Notes under the pieces: model-generated
What the model was told of the DNA's origin: nothing
The model's database searches: none
Seen by the model: only the letters and a program-made list of their open reading frames with translations
Assembly: GCA_963754645.1 (NCBI GenBank)
Contig: CAVWGP010000011.1
Location: 248,001-312,000, forward strand
Source of the DNA: CAVWGP01 sp963754645
GTDB lineage: Bacteria > Pseudomonadota > Alphaproteobacteria > Bin65
Length of the DNA stretch: 64,000 nt
Direction: 5' to 3'
Position numbers and translations under genes: made by a program
Part shown: positions 18,717 through 27,148 of the stretch, in pieces
Position numbering within the stretch: position 1 is the first letter of the stretch
Layout: every line of letters starts with the position of its first letter

Positions 18717-18772
18717 ACGCGCGAAGACCGGCGGAACCGCACGAGCCGGTCCGCCAACAGGGAGAAACGCCC

Positions 18773-19837
18773 ATGACGAATCCGAAGATTTCTCGACGGC
18801 AAGTGCTGACCGGCACGACCGCCTTGGCGCTGACGACCTACGCCGCGCCGGCGCGGCCGCAGGCGCCGCCCGCCGCCGGCGTGACGCCGGCCTTGATCGA
18901 GGCGGCGAAAAAAGAAGGCAAGGTCGTGTGGTACACATCGCTCGACCTGCCGGTCTCGGAGCGCGTGGCCAAGGCCTTCGAGGCGAAATATTCCGGCATT
19001 GCCGTGCGCGTCGAGCGCACCGGCGCCGAGCGCGTGTTCCAGCGCATCGGCCAGGAATATGCCAGCCGCATCCACGCGGTCGATATCGTGCAATCCTCGG
19101 ACGCGGCGCATTTCATCGTCTGGAAGCGCGACGGCTTGCTGGCGCCCTACGTGCCCGACGATGTGGCGAAATTCTATCCCGCCGAGCACAAGGACCCGGA
19201 CGGCATGTTCGCCACCTTCCGCGCCTGGCTCTGCGTCATCGGCTACAACACCAAGCTGGTCAAAGCCGAGGAAGCGCCCAAGAGCTTCGCCGATCTGCTC
19301 GATGCCAAATGGATGAGCAAGATCGTCAAGGCCCATCCCGGCTACAGCGGCACGATCATGACCGCGACCTTCCAAATGGTGCGCGAGTTGGGCTGGGGCT
19401 ATTTCGAAAAGCTCGCGACGCAGAAGATCATGCAGGTGCAGTCCTCGGCCGATCCGCCGAAAAAGCTTTCGCTCGGCGAGCGCGCCGTCATGGCCGACGG
19501 CAACGAGTACAATATGTTCCAGCAAAAAGAGAAGGGCGACCCGGTCGAAATCGTTTATGCGGCCGAAGGCACGCCGCTCATCATCGGCCCGAACGGCATT
19601 TTCAAGGCGGCGCCCAACCCCAACGCCGCGCGGCTGTTCCAGAGCTTCAGCTTCTCGGCCGAGGCGCAGCAGCTCATCATCGACGCCGGCGGCCTGCGTT
19701 CGGTTCATCCGCATACCAAGGAAAAGCCGGGCCGCACGCCCTTCGCCTCGATCAAAACGATGAAAGACGACGCCGCCGGCGTGGAAAAACAAGCCGAAGC
19801 GATCAAGGCGCGCTACACGCAGATCTTCAAGGTTTGA
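18773..19837 (+). CDS. ABC importer periplasmic binding protein, AfuA/FbpA type (Tat-exported)
   Basis: The 354-residue protein has a twin-arginine-like signal (SRRQVLTGTTALALTTYAAPARPQA) and then the class typical of extracellular solute-binding family 1/AfuA: VVWYTSLDLPVSERVAKAFEAKYSGI, DIVQSSDAAHF, GTPLIIGPNGIF. Members bind Fe3+, phosphonates or organic anions, so the ligand is undetermined. The surrounding CoA-transferase, hydratase and MmgE/PrpD genes favour an organic acid. CAGGGAGAAACGCCC precedes the ATG. It is followed by a pair of palindromic repeats before the permease. Confidence 0.9.
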   Translation: MTNPKISRRQVLTGTTALALTTYAAPARPQAPPAAGVTPALIEAAKKEGKVVWYTSLDLPVSERVAKAFEAKYSGIAVRVERTGAERVFQRIGQEYASRIHAVDIVQSSDAAHFIVWKRDGLLAPYVPDDVAKFYPAEHKDPDGMFATFRAWLCVIGYNTKLVKAEEAPKSFADLLDAKWMSKIVKAHPGYSGTIMTATFQMVRELGWGYFEKLATQKIMQVQSSADPPKKLSLGERAVMADGNEYNMFQQKEKGDPVEIVYAAEGTPLIIGPNGIFKAAPNPNAARLFQSFSFSAEAQQLIIDAGGLRSVHPHTKEKPGRTPFASIKTMKDDAAGVEKQAEAIKARYTQIFKV

Positions 19838-19862
19838 TGCGGGCACCGTTCGCGGCGCAACG

Positions 19863-19957
19863 CCTGGACCCCGGCCCGTTGGCCGGGGTGACGGGTTTTC
19901 CTTGGATAGGCCCGATCGATAAAATTTCCGTCGCCCCGGCGCAGGCCGGGGCCCAGG
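19863..19957. repeat. Pair of inverted palindromic (REP-like) units
   Basis: Unit 1 (19863-19892) reads CCTGGACCCCGGCCCGTTGG then CCGGGGTGAC. Unit 2 (19930-19957) reads GTCGCCCCGGCGCAGGCCGG then GGCCCAGG. Unit 2 is the inverse of unit 1. Units of this kind (CTGGAxCCCGGCC...GGCCGGGxTGAC) are widespread short intergenic repeats in alphaproteobacterial genomes. They may act as transcript-end hairpins between the binding-protein and permease genes. Confidence 0.7.
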
Positions 19958-19980
19958 CACTTGCGCGCCGCGGCACCGCC

Positions 19981-21705
19981 ATGACCGCCGCCGCCGCCAC
20001 GGCGCGGATCGCGCCGCGCCATTTCCGCCTCGATCTGTCGCGGCCGGTCTTGCTCGGCGTGGCGCTGCTGCTGTGCGTGCTGATTTTCCTGCCGATGGCG
20101 TGGCTGACGATATTCGCGTTCAGCGACCGGGCCGGCGATTTCACGCTGGAAAATTTCGCCCGCCTCGTCACCGACCGCGAGTTCATCGATCCGCTGTTGA
20201 CGACGCTCATCGTCGCGACGTCGTCCTCGGCGATCTGCTGCGCGGTGGCGGCGCCGATGGCCTGGGTGGTGGCGCGCACCGACGTGCCGCTGCAGCGCAC
20301 GATCCGCGCCCTGGTGACGGCGTCGTTCGTGACCCCGCCCTTTCTCGGCGCGGTCGCCTGGGAGCTGCTGGCGGCGCCCAATAGCGGCCTGCTCAACCAG
20401 GCCTTCCGCGCCCTCACCGGCGCCGGCGCCGACCGGCACATGTTCGACATCTACACGCTGCCGGGCCTGATCTTCGTCATCTCGTGCTATACTTTTCCCT
20501 ATGTTTTCGTGCTCGTCGCCAATGCCCTCGACCGCATTCCCGCCGACCTCGAAGACGCGTCGTCGATTCTCGGCGGCCGGACGTGGCACACGGCGCGGCG
20601 CATCACGGTTCCGCTCGCCTTGCCCGCGCTGCTGGCCGGCGCGCTGATCGCGTTCCTGCAGGCGATGACGCTGTTCGGCTCGCCCGCGATCCTGGCGCTG
20701 CCTTCGGGCATTCACACCATGACGACGAAAATCTGGAGCCTGTTCCAATATCCGCCGAAAGCCGAGCTGGCGGCGGCGGCGGCGTTGCCGCTCCTCGTTC
20801 TCACGGTTCTGCTGCTGCGCGCGCAGCACGCCATTCTCGGCCGGCGCGGCTATTCGGTGGTCGGCGGAAAATCGGGCAACCCGCGCCTCAAGCGCCTCGG
20901 CGCCTTGCGCTACGCGGCGCTCGGTTTCTGCCTCGCCGTTTTGTGCCTGCCGATTTTCCTGCCCTATGGCGCGCTGCTCAACGCCGCCTTTTCGCCGATC
21001 GCGACCACGCCGCTGACTTTCTCGAACGCCACGCTGCACAATTTCACCTTCACGTTCTTCGAAATTTCGGCGACCAAGCTCGCGCTGCGCAACACCTTCA
21101 TCCTCGGCGCGCTGACCGCGACGCTGGGCACGCTGCTGGCCCTGCTCATCAGCTACATGACCGCGCGCCGCTCGGTGCCGGGCCATCGCGCGCTCGGCTT
21201 CCTGGCCACGGCGCCGATCGCAATTCCCGGCATCGTGCTCGGCGTCGGCCTGTTCCTGAGCTACGCGCGGCCGCCCTTCGTGCTCTACGGCACGCTGTGG
21301 ATCCTGCTGCTCGCCTATCTCACCATCGAGCTGCCCGCCGCCTATCAGCAGCTGCAATCGGCGTTCCGCGCGGTCAATCCCGAGCTTGAGGATGCCAGCC
21401 GCATCCTCGGCGCCACGCGCCTGCGCGCGCTGCGCGACGTGACCGCGCCCTTGCTGCGCACCAGCGTGCTCGCGACCTGGTGTTTCATCTTCGTCTCGGT
21501 GATCCGCGAGCTGTCGGCGGCCGTGATGCTGGTCACCTCGCAAACCAAAGTGGTTTCGGCCCTGATCTTCGACCTCAAGGAAAGCGGCGATCTCGGCGCC
21601 ATCGCCGTGCTCGGCATTTCGATGCTGGCGATAACTTTCGCGGTGGTGATTTTCATCAGCCGCGTTCCCGGCTTCGGCGTCGGCGGCAGGCTGCGCAACA
21701 CATGA
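19981..21705 (+). CDS. Two-domain ABC importer permease, FbpB type
   Basis: The 574-residue inner-membrane protein carries two permease domains in one chain. The first EAA-like loop is DLEDASSILGGRTWHTARRITVPLALPA and the second is ELEDASRILGATRLRALRDVTAPLL, with about twelve hydrophobic segments. This internal duplication is typical of FbpB, where one protein replaces two permeases. An in-frame ATG at 19837 overlapping the binding-protein stop would add 48 residues, but they would be translated from the palindromic repeat pair, so I prefer 19981. The stop overlaps the MmgE/PrpD start by 4 nt. Confidence 0.92.
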   Translation: MTAAAATARIAPRHFRLDLSRPVLLGVALLLCVLIFLPMAWLTIFAFSDRAGDFTLENFARLVTDREFIDPLLTTLIVATSSSAICCAVAAPMAWVVARTDVPLQRTIRALVTASFVTPPFLGAVAWELLAAPNSGLLNQAFRALTGAGADRHMFDIYTLPGLIFVISCYTFPYVFVLVANALDRIPADLEDASSILGGRTWHTARRITVPLALPALLAGALIAFLQAMTLFGSPAILALPSGIHTMTTKIWSLFQYPPKAELAAAAALPLLVLTVLLLRAQHAILGRRGYSVVGGKSGNPRLKRLGALRYAALGFCLAVLCLPIFLPYGALLNAAFSPIATTPLTFSNATLHNFTFTFFEISATKLALRNTFILGALTATLGTLLALLISYMTARRSVPGHRALGFLATAPIAIPGIVLGVGLFLSYARPPFVLYGTLWILLLAYLTIELPAAYQQLQSAFRAVNPELEDASRILGATRLRALRDVTAPLLRTSVLATWCFIFVSVIRELSAAVMLVTSQTKVVSALIFDLKESGDLGAIAVLGISMLAITFAVVIFISRVPGFGVGGRLRNT

Positions 21706-23054
21706 CCGTCGCCGAGCGGCTGTGCGCGACAATCGCGGCGCTGACGCCCGCCTCGCTTCCGGCGGCGGTGCGCGAGAAATGCGCGGACCTGCTGATCGAC
21801 GTGGCCGGGCTCTGCGTCGCCGCGCGGGCGACGGATTACGTGGGCGCCGCGCTCGCCGCCTGGGACGATGCCGGGCCATGCACGGCGATCGGCCATGCGG
21901 CGACTTCGAGCGCCGCCGCCGCCGCTTTCGTCAACGGCACGGCGGCGCATGGCGAGGATTTCGACGACACCTTCGAGGGCGGCCCGGTTCACGCCGGCGC
22001 CGTGATCGTGCCGGCGGTGCTGGCGGCGGCGGAGCAAAACCGGCTCGGCGGTGCTGCGGCGCTGCTCGGCATCGCGGTGGGCGCGGAAACCCTGTGCCGC
22101 TTGAGCCTCGTCGTGCCCAAGGCGATCCATCGCGCGGGCTTTCACCCCACTGCCGTGCTCGGCGCGCTGGGGGCGGCGGCGGGCGTGGGCGCCGCGCTGA
22201 ATTTGAACCGGCGCCAATTGGTCGACGCGCTCGGCGTCGCGGGCAGCATGGCGAGCGGCATCATCGAATATCTCGCCGAGGGCGCCTGGACGAAACGCAT
22301 GCATCCCGGCTGGGCGGCGCAGGCGGGCTTGCGCGCAGCGTTGCTGGGCCGCGCCGGCTTTGTCGGCCCGCGCAGCGTGTTCGAGGGCGCGCATGGGCTG
22401 TTCCATGGCTTCGCCCACACGAAGGACGGCGACTATGCGGCGCTGGTTGGCGATTTCGGCGCGCGCTGGGCGATCGAGACCCTGGCGTTCAAGCCCTATC
22501 CCTGCGGGACCATGACCCATCCCTATATCGATTGCGCGCGGCGGCTGGCGGCGCGCGGCATCGCGGCGGACGGCATCGCCGAGATCGTGTGCGAGGCGGC
22601 GGAGGGCACGGTGCACCGGCTGTGGGAGCCGCTGGCGGACAAGCATCGGCCGCCAAACGGCTACGCGGCGAAATTCAGCACGCCCTACTGCATCGCTTCG
22701 GGCTTCATCCATGGCGCGCCCGGGCTGGAGGCGTTTTCCGACGCGGCGGTGCGCGATCCGCGCGTGCTGGCGCTCGCCGCCAAGGTGCGTTACGAAATCG
22801 ATCCGCAAAATCCCTATCCGTTAAGCTATACCGGCCATGTTCGCGTCCGCTTGCGCGACGGGCGCGTGTTCGAGGAACGCCAGCCGCATTTGCGCGGCGG
22901 CGCGGCGGCGCCGCTGACTCGCGGCGAGATCGAGGAAAAGTTCACGGCCAATCTCCGCCATGGCGGCTGGGATGCGCAACGCGGCGCCGCCGCCTTGAAC
23001 CGCGCGCGCGGACTCTACGACGGACCGATCGATCTGCAATTCTTGCGCGCATGA
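21702..23054 (+). CDS. MmgE/PrpD family protein
   Basis: The 450-residue protein has the MmgE/PrpD hallmarks: an N-terminal helical domain with NGTAAHGEDFDDTFEGGPVH and GFHPTAVLGALGAAAGVG, and a C-terminal lid domain with RWAIETLAFKPYPCGTMTHPYIDCA. Family members include 2-methylcitrate dehydratase, cis-aconitate decarboxylase and isomerases, so the substrate is a di- or tricarboxylate of unknown identity. The start overlaps the permease stop (ATGA), tying transport to metabolism. The SDR gene follows after 3 bp. Confidence 0.9.
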   Translation: MTVAERLCATIAALTPASLPAAVREKCADLLIDVAGLCVAARATDYVGAALAAWDDAGPCTAIGHAATSSAAAAAFVNGTAAHGEDFDDTFEGGPVHAGAVIVPAVLAAAEQNRLGGAAALLGIAVGAETLCRLSLVVPKAIHRAGFHPTAVLGALGAAAGVGAALNLNRRQLVDALGVAGSMASGIIEYLAEGAWTKRMHPGWAAQAGLRAALLGRAGFVGPRSVFEGAHGLFHGFAHTKDGDYAALVGDFGARWAIETLAFKPYPCGTMTHPYIDCARRLAARGIAADGIAEIVCEAAEGTVHRLWEPLADKHRPPNGYAAKFSTPYCIASGFIHGAPGLEAFSDAAVRDPRVLALAAKVRYEIDPQNPYPLSYTGHVRVRLRDGRVFEERQPHLRGGAAAPLTRGEIEEKFTANLRHGGWDAQRGAAALNRARGLYDGPIDLQFLRA

Positions 23055-23057
23055 GGC

Positions 23058-23816
23058 ATGGCGATGACCGAAGAAACCAAGGAACTCGACAAGCGCGTCG
23101 CCATCGTCACCGGCGCCGGGCGCAATATCGGCCGCGCCATCGCGCTGGCGCTGGCGGCGGGTGGCGCCGCCGTGGTCGTCAATGTCCGCACCAACCGCGC
23201 CGAAGCCGAGGCCGTGGTGCGCGAGATCGAGACCGGCGGCGGCCGCGCCCTGGCGTTTTACGCCGATGTCGCCGACGACGCGGCGGTGGCGCGCATGGCG
23301 ATGGCCGCCGCGCAGCGCTTCGGCGGCATCGACATTCTCGTCAACAACGCCGCGTTGCGAAAGGAAACGCCGCTGGAAAAAATGTCGTTCGAGGAATGGC
23401 GCTCGATCCTGGGTTCGACGCTCGACGGCGCCTTCAATTGCGTCAAGGCCTGCCTGCCGCATTTGCGCAAGAGCGGCGCGGGCGCGGTGATCAATATCGG
23501 CGGCTTGAGCGGCCATACCGGCGCCAAGAACCGGCTCCACGTCGTCACCGCCAAATCCGGCCTGGTCGGCTTCACCCGCGCCCTCGCCCACGATCTCGCC
23601 GATGACGGCGTGACGGTGAATTGCGTCTCGCCCGGCCTGATCGATACGCCGCGCGCCGGCGCCCAGCCGCAGCATCACCAAACCCACCACACGCTCAGCG
23701 GCAAACACGGCGCGCCCGCCGATGTCGCCGGCATGGTCCGCGTCCTCGCCGGCCCGGCGGCCCGCTACGTCACCGGGCAAACGATTCATGTGAACGGCGG
23801 CGCGTTCTTGGGATGA
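23058..23816 (+). CDS. SDR-family protein with the catalytic tyrosine replaced
   Basis: The 252-residue Rossmann-fold protein has VTGAGRNIGRA (cofactor glycine motif), DILVNNAALRK, and SPGLIDTPRAG with a C-terminal VTGQTIHVNGGAFLG. In the active-site YxxxK motif, the sequence is RLHVVTAKSG: Lys is present but the Tyr position is Val (His just before it). The spacing from the candidate Ser (GGLSGHTG) is also short. Either it uses another proton donor or it is not a classical reductase. It is the last gene of the 14.4-23.8 kb cluster and is convergent with vapC. Confidence 0.9.
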   Translation: MAMTEETKELDKRVAIVTGAGRNIGRAIALALAAGGAAVVVNVRTNRAEAEAVVREIETGGGRALAFYADVADDAAVARMAMAAAQRFGGIDILVNNAALRKETPLEKMSFEEWRSILGSTLDGAFNCVKACLPHLRKSGAGAVINIGGLSGHTGAKNRLHVVTAKSGLVGFTRALAHDLADDGVTVNCVSPGLIDTPRAGAQPQHHQTHHTLSGKHGAPADVAGMVRVLAGPAARYVTGQTIHVNGGAFLG

Positions 23817-23844
23817 GGCGGCGGCGGGGAAGGCCGCCTGCGGC

Positions 23845-24249
23845 TCACGCGTGCCGTAGCCAGTTCTCGCACGACAGATCCCTGACGCGGGCGAATTCCG
23901 CCTCGTTGTCGGTGACGAGGACGACTTCGAGGGCGAGCGCGTGGGCGGCGATGAGCAAATCGTTGCCGCCGATCGGCTTGCGTGCCCGCTCAAGCTCGGC
24001 GCGAATCCGGCCATAGACCGCATCGGCGGGCGCTTCGAACGGCGCGACGTCCAGGACCCCGAGCACCGCTTCGAGCTGCGCCGCGAGCCGCGGCGAATTT
24101 TTCTTTGTTGCCCCGTAGCGCAATTCCGCCGCGACGACGATGCTGGTGCGGACGCGTGCCTCGCCGACCTTGCGGATCTTTTCGGCGACCCGGCCGCGCG
24201 GGTTGCGGACCAGGTCGGATACGATGTTGGTATCGAGCAGGTACCGCAT
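23845..24249 (-). CDS. vapC: VapC-type PIN-domain toxin
   Basis: The 134-residue PIN-domain protein has the acidic active-site residues in MRYLLDTNIVSDL (D6), VAAELRYGA (E), GGNDLLIAAHA (D) and LVTDNEAEF (D). It would be a Mg-dependent RNase that blocks translation when freed. The start overlaps the antitoxin stop in TAATG, typical of coupled toxin-antitoxin pairs. A longer in-frame start at 24276 would intrude further into vapB and is less likely. All four acidic positions look intact, so the toxin is probably functional. Confidence 0.93.
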   Translation of the reverse strand: MRYLLDTNIVSDLVRNPRGRVAEKIRKVGEARVRTSIVVAAELRYGATKKNSPRLAAQLEAVLGVLDVAPFEAPADAVYGRIRAELERARKPIGGNDLLIAAHALALEVVLVTDNEAEFARVRDLSCENWLRHA

Positions 24250-24482
24250 TATAGCTCGACAGAGTCCGGCGGCCAATCCGGGATCGGCGGGAAATCTTCC
24301 TCGAGCGGCGCCAGCGTCGCAAGCAACGCCAACAGCGATTTCGGCGGCGCGGGCTCGATGATGAGTTTGTCGCCCTCTTTGCGCATGATGGCATCGTCGC
24401 CCGGTAACTCGAACTCGCGTGGAATTCGCACCGCCTGGTTGCGGCCGTTTTTGAACAGCTTGACGTGACGCGCGGAGGTCAT
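24249..24482 (-). CDS. vapB: VapB-type antitoxin (AbrB/MazE-like)
   Basis: This 77-residue protein has a swapped-hairpin AbrB DNA-binding start (RHVKLFKNGRNQAVRIPREFEL) and an acidic, Pro-rich C-terminus (APLEEDFPPIPDWPPDSVEL) that would bind and neutralise VapC. GGAG is absent, but the GACCTCCG complement at 24470-24480 places an SD-like element inside the coding start, so the start rests on the family N-terminus. Upstream, TATGCTATGACATATGCC (24497-24514) is a partial palindrome that could be the autoregulatory operator. Confidence 0.9.
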   Translation of the reverse strand: MTSARHVKLFKNGRNQAVRIPREFELPGDDAIMRKEGDKLIIEPAPPKSLLALLATLAPLEEDFPPIPDWPPDSVEL

Positions 24483-24568
24483 GGAAATTGATGGCCTATG
24501 CTATGACATATGCCAATATAATGTGGCTCGCCGATAACTTCAAGCGGCTTGGATCAACCGCCACCCAC

Positions 24569-24647
24569 TGAAGGTGCTCAAGCTGCTCGAAATCCGCCGA
24601 AGATGCTCAAATGGCCGATTTGAGCACCTTCAGAAAGATCAAAGACT
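24569..24647. repeat. Intergenic hairpin repeat, copy 3
   Basis: The arms TGAAGGTGCTCAA (24569-24581) and TTGAGCACCTTCA (24620-24632) are a perfect 13-bp inverted repeat. After the right arm comes GATCAAAGACTTAGCC (24638-24653 region), matching AATCAAAGACTTGGC after copy 2. The gap 24483-24905 (between vapB and accD) holds copies 3 and 4 and no evident gene. Confidence 0.6.
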
Positions 24648-24707
24648 TAGCCGAAGGCTGTTTTGCCGAAATTGCCCATAATCGCCTTCTCCGCACCGCC
24701 AACCCCT

Positions 24708-24776
24708 TGATTCGGTCGAAGAAGCTCAAAAACCCGGATTTCCCCAACTCCCATAAATGAGCATCTTCGGGAATCA
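24708..24776. repeat. Intergenic hairpin repeat, copy 4
   Basis: The left arm TTGATTCGGTCGAAGAAGCTCA (first 20 nt from 24708) pairs with TGAGCATCTTCGGGAATCA (24758-24776), with one mismatch and two bulged bases. The loop AACCCGGATTTCCCCAACTC matches the loop of copy 2 (TTCCCGAATTTCCCAACACC) although the stem sequence is different. Confidence 0.65.
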
Positions 24777-24905
24777 TTGGAGAATTTCCCGGCGTTGGGC
24801 GTAATCTTTCGTTATCAATCGGCTGTTAAGCATGATGGGTAAGCCATCGACATGGCGGGGCCGGCGCGGCAATGTCGCGCCGCCGCGACGCGAGGAGAAG
24901 CGAGC

Positions 24906-25823
24906 ATGAGCTGGTTTCAGCGCATCCGACCCAAAATCCGCGCCCTGGTGGCGCGCGAGGTGCCGGAGAATTTGTGGGTCAAATGCCCGAAATGCGGGCA
25001 GATGATCTTTCACCGCGAGCTCGCGGCCAACATGCATGTCTGCACCCATTGCGGGCATCATATGCGGATCGCGCCCGCCGAGCGCGTGGCGGCGCTGTTC
25101 GACGATGGCGAGCACGCGACGATCGAGCTGCCGAAATCGCCGACCGATCCGCTGCGCTTCCGCGACCGCAAGCGCTACGCCGACCGGCTCAAGGAGGCGC
25201 AGACCGAGAGCGCGCGCGGCGCCAACGCCGACGCCATCATCGTCGCCCACGGCAAGATCGGCATGCAGCCCGCCGTCGTCGCCTGTTTCGATTTCGATTT
25301 CATGGGCGGCTCGATGGGCGTCGCGGTGGGCGAAGGCATCGTCACCGCCGCGCGCCTCGCCGTGCTGCAGGAAGCGGCGCTTATCGTCATCCCGTCCTCG
25401 GGCGGCGCGCGCATGCAGGAAGGCATCCTGTCGCTCATGCAAATGCCGCGCACCGTCGTCGCCATCGACGAGGTCAAGGAAGCGGGCCTGCCCTATATCG
25501 CGCTGCTCACGCACCCCACCACCGGCGGCGTCACCGCCTCCTTCGCCATGCTCGGCGATATTCAAATCGCCGAGCCCGGCGCCGTCATCGGCTTCGCCGG
25601 GCGGCGCGTCATCGAGGAAACGATCCGCGAAACCCTGCCCGCCGATTTCCAGACCGCGGAATATCTGCGCGATCACGGCGTCGTCGACCTGGTCGTGCCG
25701 CGCAAGGAGCTGCGCGAAACCATCGGCCAATTGCTGCGCCATTTGATGCAGCCCAATCCGCCGGCCGAGATCGTGACGCTGCCCAAGGAGCGCAAGGCCG
25801 AGGTTCCGGCCCTCAGTCCGTGA
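24906..25823 (+). CDS. accD: Acetyl-CoA carboxylase carboxyltransferase subunit beta
   Basis: The 305-residue AccD starts MSWFQRIRPKIRAL and has the four-Cys zinc ribbon (CPKC ... CTHC, about residues 28-50), then the crotonase-fold carboxyltransferase core with DFDFMGGSMGVAVGEGI, PSSGGARMQEG and LTHPTTGGVTASFA. With AccA it transfers carboxyl from biotin to acetyl-CoA in the first step of fatty acid synthesis. GAGGAGAAGCGAGC precedes the ATG; an in-frame ATG at 24852 lies in the repeat-bearing gap and is rejected. folC follows after 8 bp, the usual alphaproteobacterial pairing. Confidence 0.97.
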   Translation: MSWFQRIRPKIRALVAREVPENLWVKCPKCGQMIFHRELAANMHVCTHCGHHMRIAPAERVAALFDDGEHATIELPKSPTDPLRFRDRKRYADRLKEAQTESARGANADAIIVAHGKIGMQPAVVACFDFDFMGGSMGVAVGEGIVTAARLAVLQEAALIVIPSSGGARMQEGILSLMQMPRTVVAIDEVKEAGLPYIALLTHPTTGGVTASFAMLGDIQIAEPGAVIGFAGRRVIEETIRETLPADFQTAEYLRDHGVVDLVVPRKELRETIGQLLRHLMQPNPPAEIVTLPKERKAEVPALSP

Positions 25824-25831
25824 CCTAGTCC

Positions 25832-27127
25832 GTGACGGGGGCGCAATCGGCGCGGCTCGAGGATTTGCTGGCGCGGCTGACGCAGCTTCATCCGCGCATC
25901 ATCGATCTTTCGCTCGGCCGCATCGAAACGCTGCTCGCCCGGCTCGGCCACCCCGAGCGCCGCTTGCCGCCGGTCGTTCACATCGCCGGCACCAACGGCA
26001 AGGGCTCGGTCCTCGCGTTCTGCCGCGCCGCGCTCGAAGCCGCGGGCAAGCGCGTGCACGCCTACACCTCGCCGCATCTCGTGCGCTTCAACGAGCGCAT
26101 CTCGCTTGCCGGCCGCGACATCGCCGATGCGCCGCTCGTGGCGCTGCTGGACCGCGTCGAGCGCGCGAATAACGGCGCGCCGATCACGTTTTTCGAAGTG
26201 ACGACTGCCGCCGCCTATCTCGCCTTCGCCGAAACGCCGGCGGATTTTCTGCTGCTCGAAGTCGGGCTCGGCGGGCGGCTCGATGCCACCAACGTCGTCG
26301 ATCATCCCGCCGTCACCTGCGTGACGCCGATCGATTACGACCACCAGAAATATCTCGGCGACACGCTCGCCGCCATCGCCGGCGAAAAAGCCGGCATCCT
26401 CAAGCCCGGCGTCGCCGCGGTGGCGAGCGCCCAGCCGTCGGAGGCGCTGGCGGTGTTGTCCGCGGCGGCGGCGCGGGTGGGCGCGCCGCTGCTGCTCGAA
26501 AATCGCGATTGGCGCATCCGGCCGGGCGGCGACGGCTTTCGCTTCGAAGGCGCGCGCTGGAGGCTCGATCTGCCGTTGCCGAATTTGCCGGGCGCGCATC
26601 AATTGCACAATGCCGGCACCGCGCTTGCCTGCCTGGAGCGGCTCGAAGGCGCCGGTGTCGACGAAACGGCGTTGCGAACAGGCGTGGTCAGCGCGCGCTG
26701 GCCGGCACGGCTGCAGCGGCTCGAGCGCGGCACGCTGCGCGCCCTGCTGCCCGCCGATTGGCAATTGTGGCTCGACGGCGGGCACAATCCGCATGGCGCG
26801 CGGGCGCTGGCGGCCTGGCTCGCCGGCCGCGCCCAGCCGACGCATATCGTTTGCGGCATGATCGAATCGAAGGAGCCCGGCGCGTTCTTCGCGGCGCTGG
26901 CGCCGCAACTGTGCTCGATGCGCGCGGTAGCGATTCCCTCGGGCCATGCCGGCATCGATCCCGCCGTGCTCGCGGCGAGCGCCAAGCGCGCCGGACTGCG
27001 CGCAGCGGTTGCCGCCGACGTCGCGGACGCGCTGCGGCGCATCGCGGCCGAGGAAGCGGGCCCGGCGACGGTGTTGATCGCCGGCTCGCTCTATCTCGCC
27101 GGCGACGTGCTGTCGGTCAACGGATAG
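25832..27127 (+). CDS. folC: Bifunctional dihydrofolate/folylpolyglutamate synthase
   Basis: The 431-residue FolC has the ATP loop HIAGTNGKGSV (about residues 49-59), YTSPHLVRFNERI, EVGLGGRLDATNVV, the conserved ITPIDYDH equivalent (VTPIDYDHQKYLG), and the C-terminal LDGGHNPHGARAL. It adds Glu to dihydropteroate and then folates in the cytoplasm. It starts with GTG at 25832, just after a short direct duplication (AGTCCGTGAC twice) that spans the accD stop. The gene is convergent with trxA, 21 bp away. Confidence 0.95.
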   Translation: MTGAQSARLEDLLARLTQLHPRIIDLSLGRIETLLARLGHPERRLPPVVHIAGTNGKGSVLAFCRAALEAAGKRVHAYTSPHLVRFNERISLAGRDIADAPLVALLDRVERANNGAPITFFEVTTAAAYLAFAETPADFLLLEVGLGGRLDATNVVDHPAVTCVTPIDYDHQKYLGDTLAAIAGEKAGILKPGVAAVASAQPSEALAVLSAAAARVGAPLLLENRDWRIRPGGDGFRFEGARWRLDLPLPNLPGAHQLHNAGTALACLERLEGAGVDETALRTGVVSARWPARLQRLERGTLRALLPADWQLWLDGGHNPHGARALAAWLAGRAQPTHIVCGMIESKEPGAFFAALAPQLCSMRAVAIPSGHAGIDPAVLAASAKRAGLRAAVAADVADALRRIAAEEAGPATVLIAGSLYLAGDVLSVNG

Positions 27128-27148
27128 CGGGCGACCGCCGCGCCGCGC

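Noticed and set aside
23816..23839. Hairpin AGGCGGC...GCCGCCT as a terminator between the SDR and vapC genes
   Set aside because: It overlaps the SDR stop codon, has a 10-nt loop and no T run; too weak to list.
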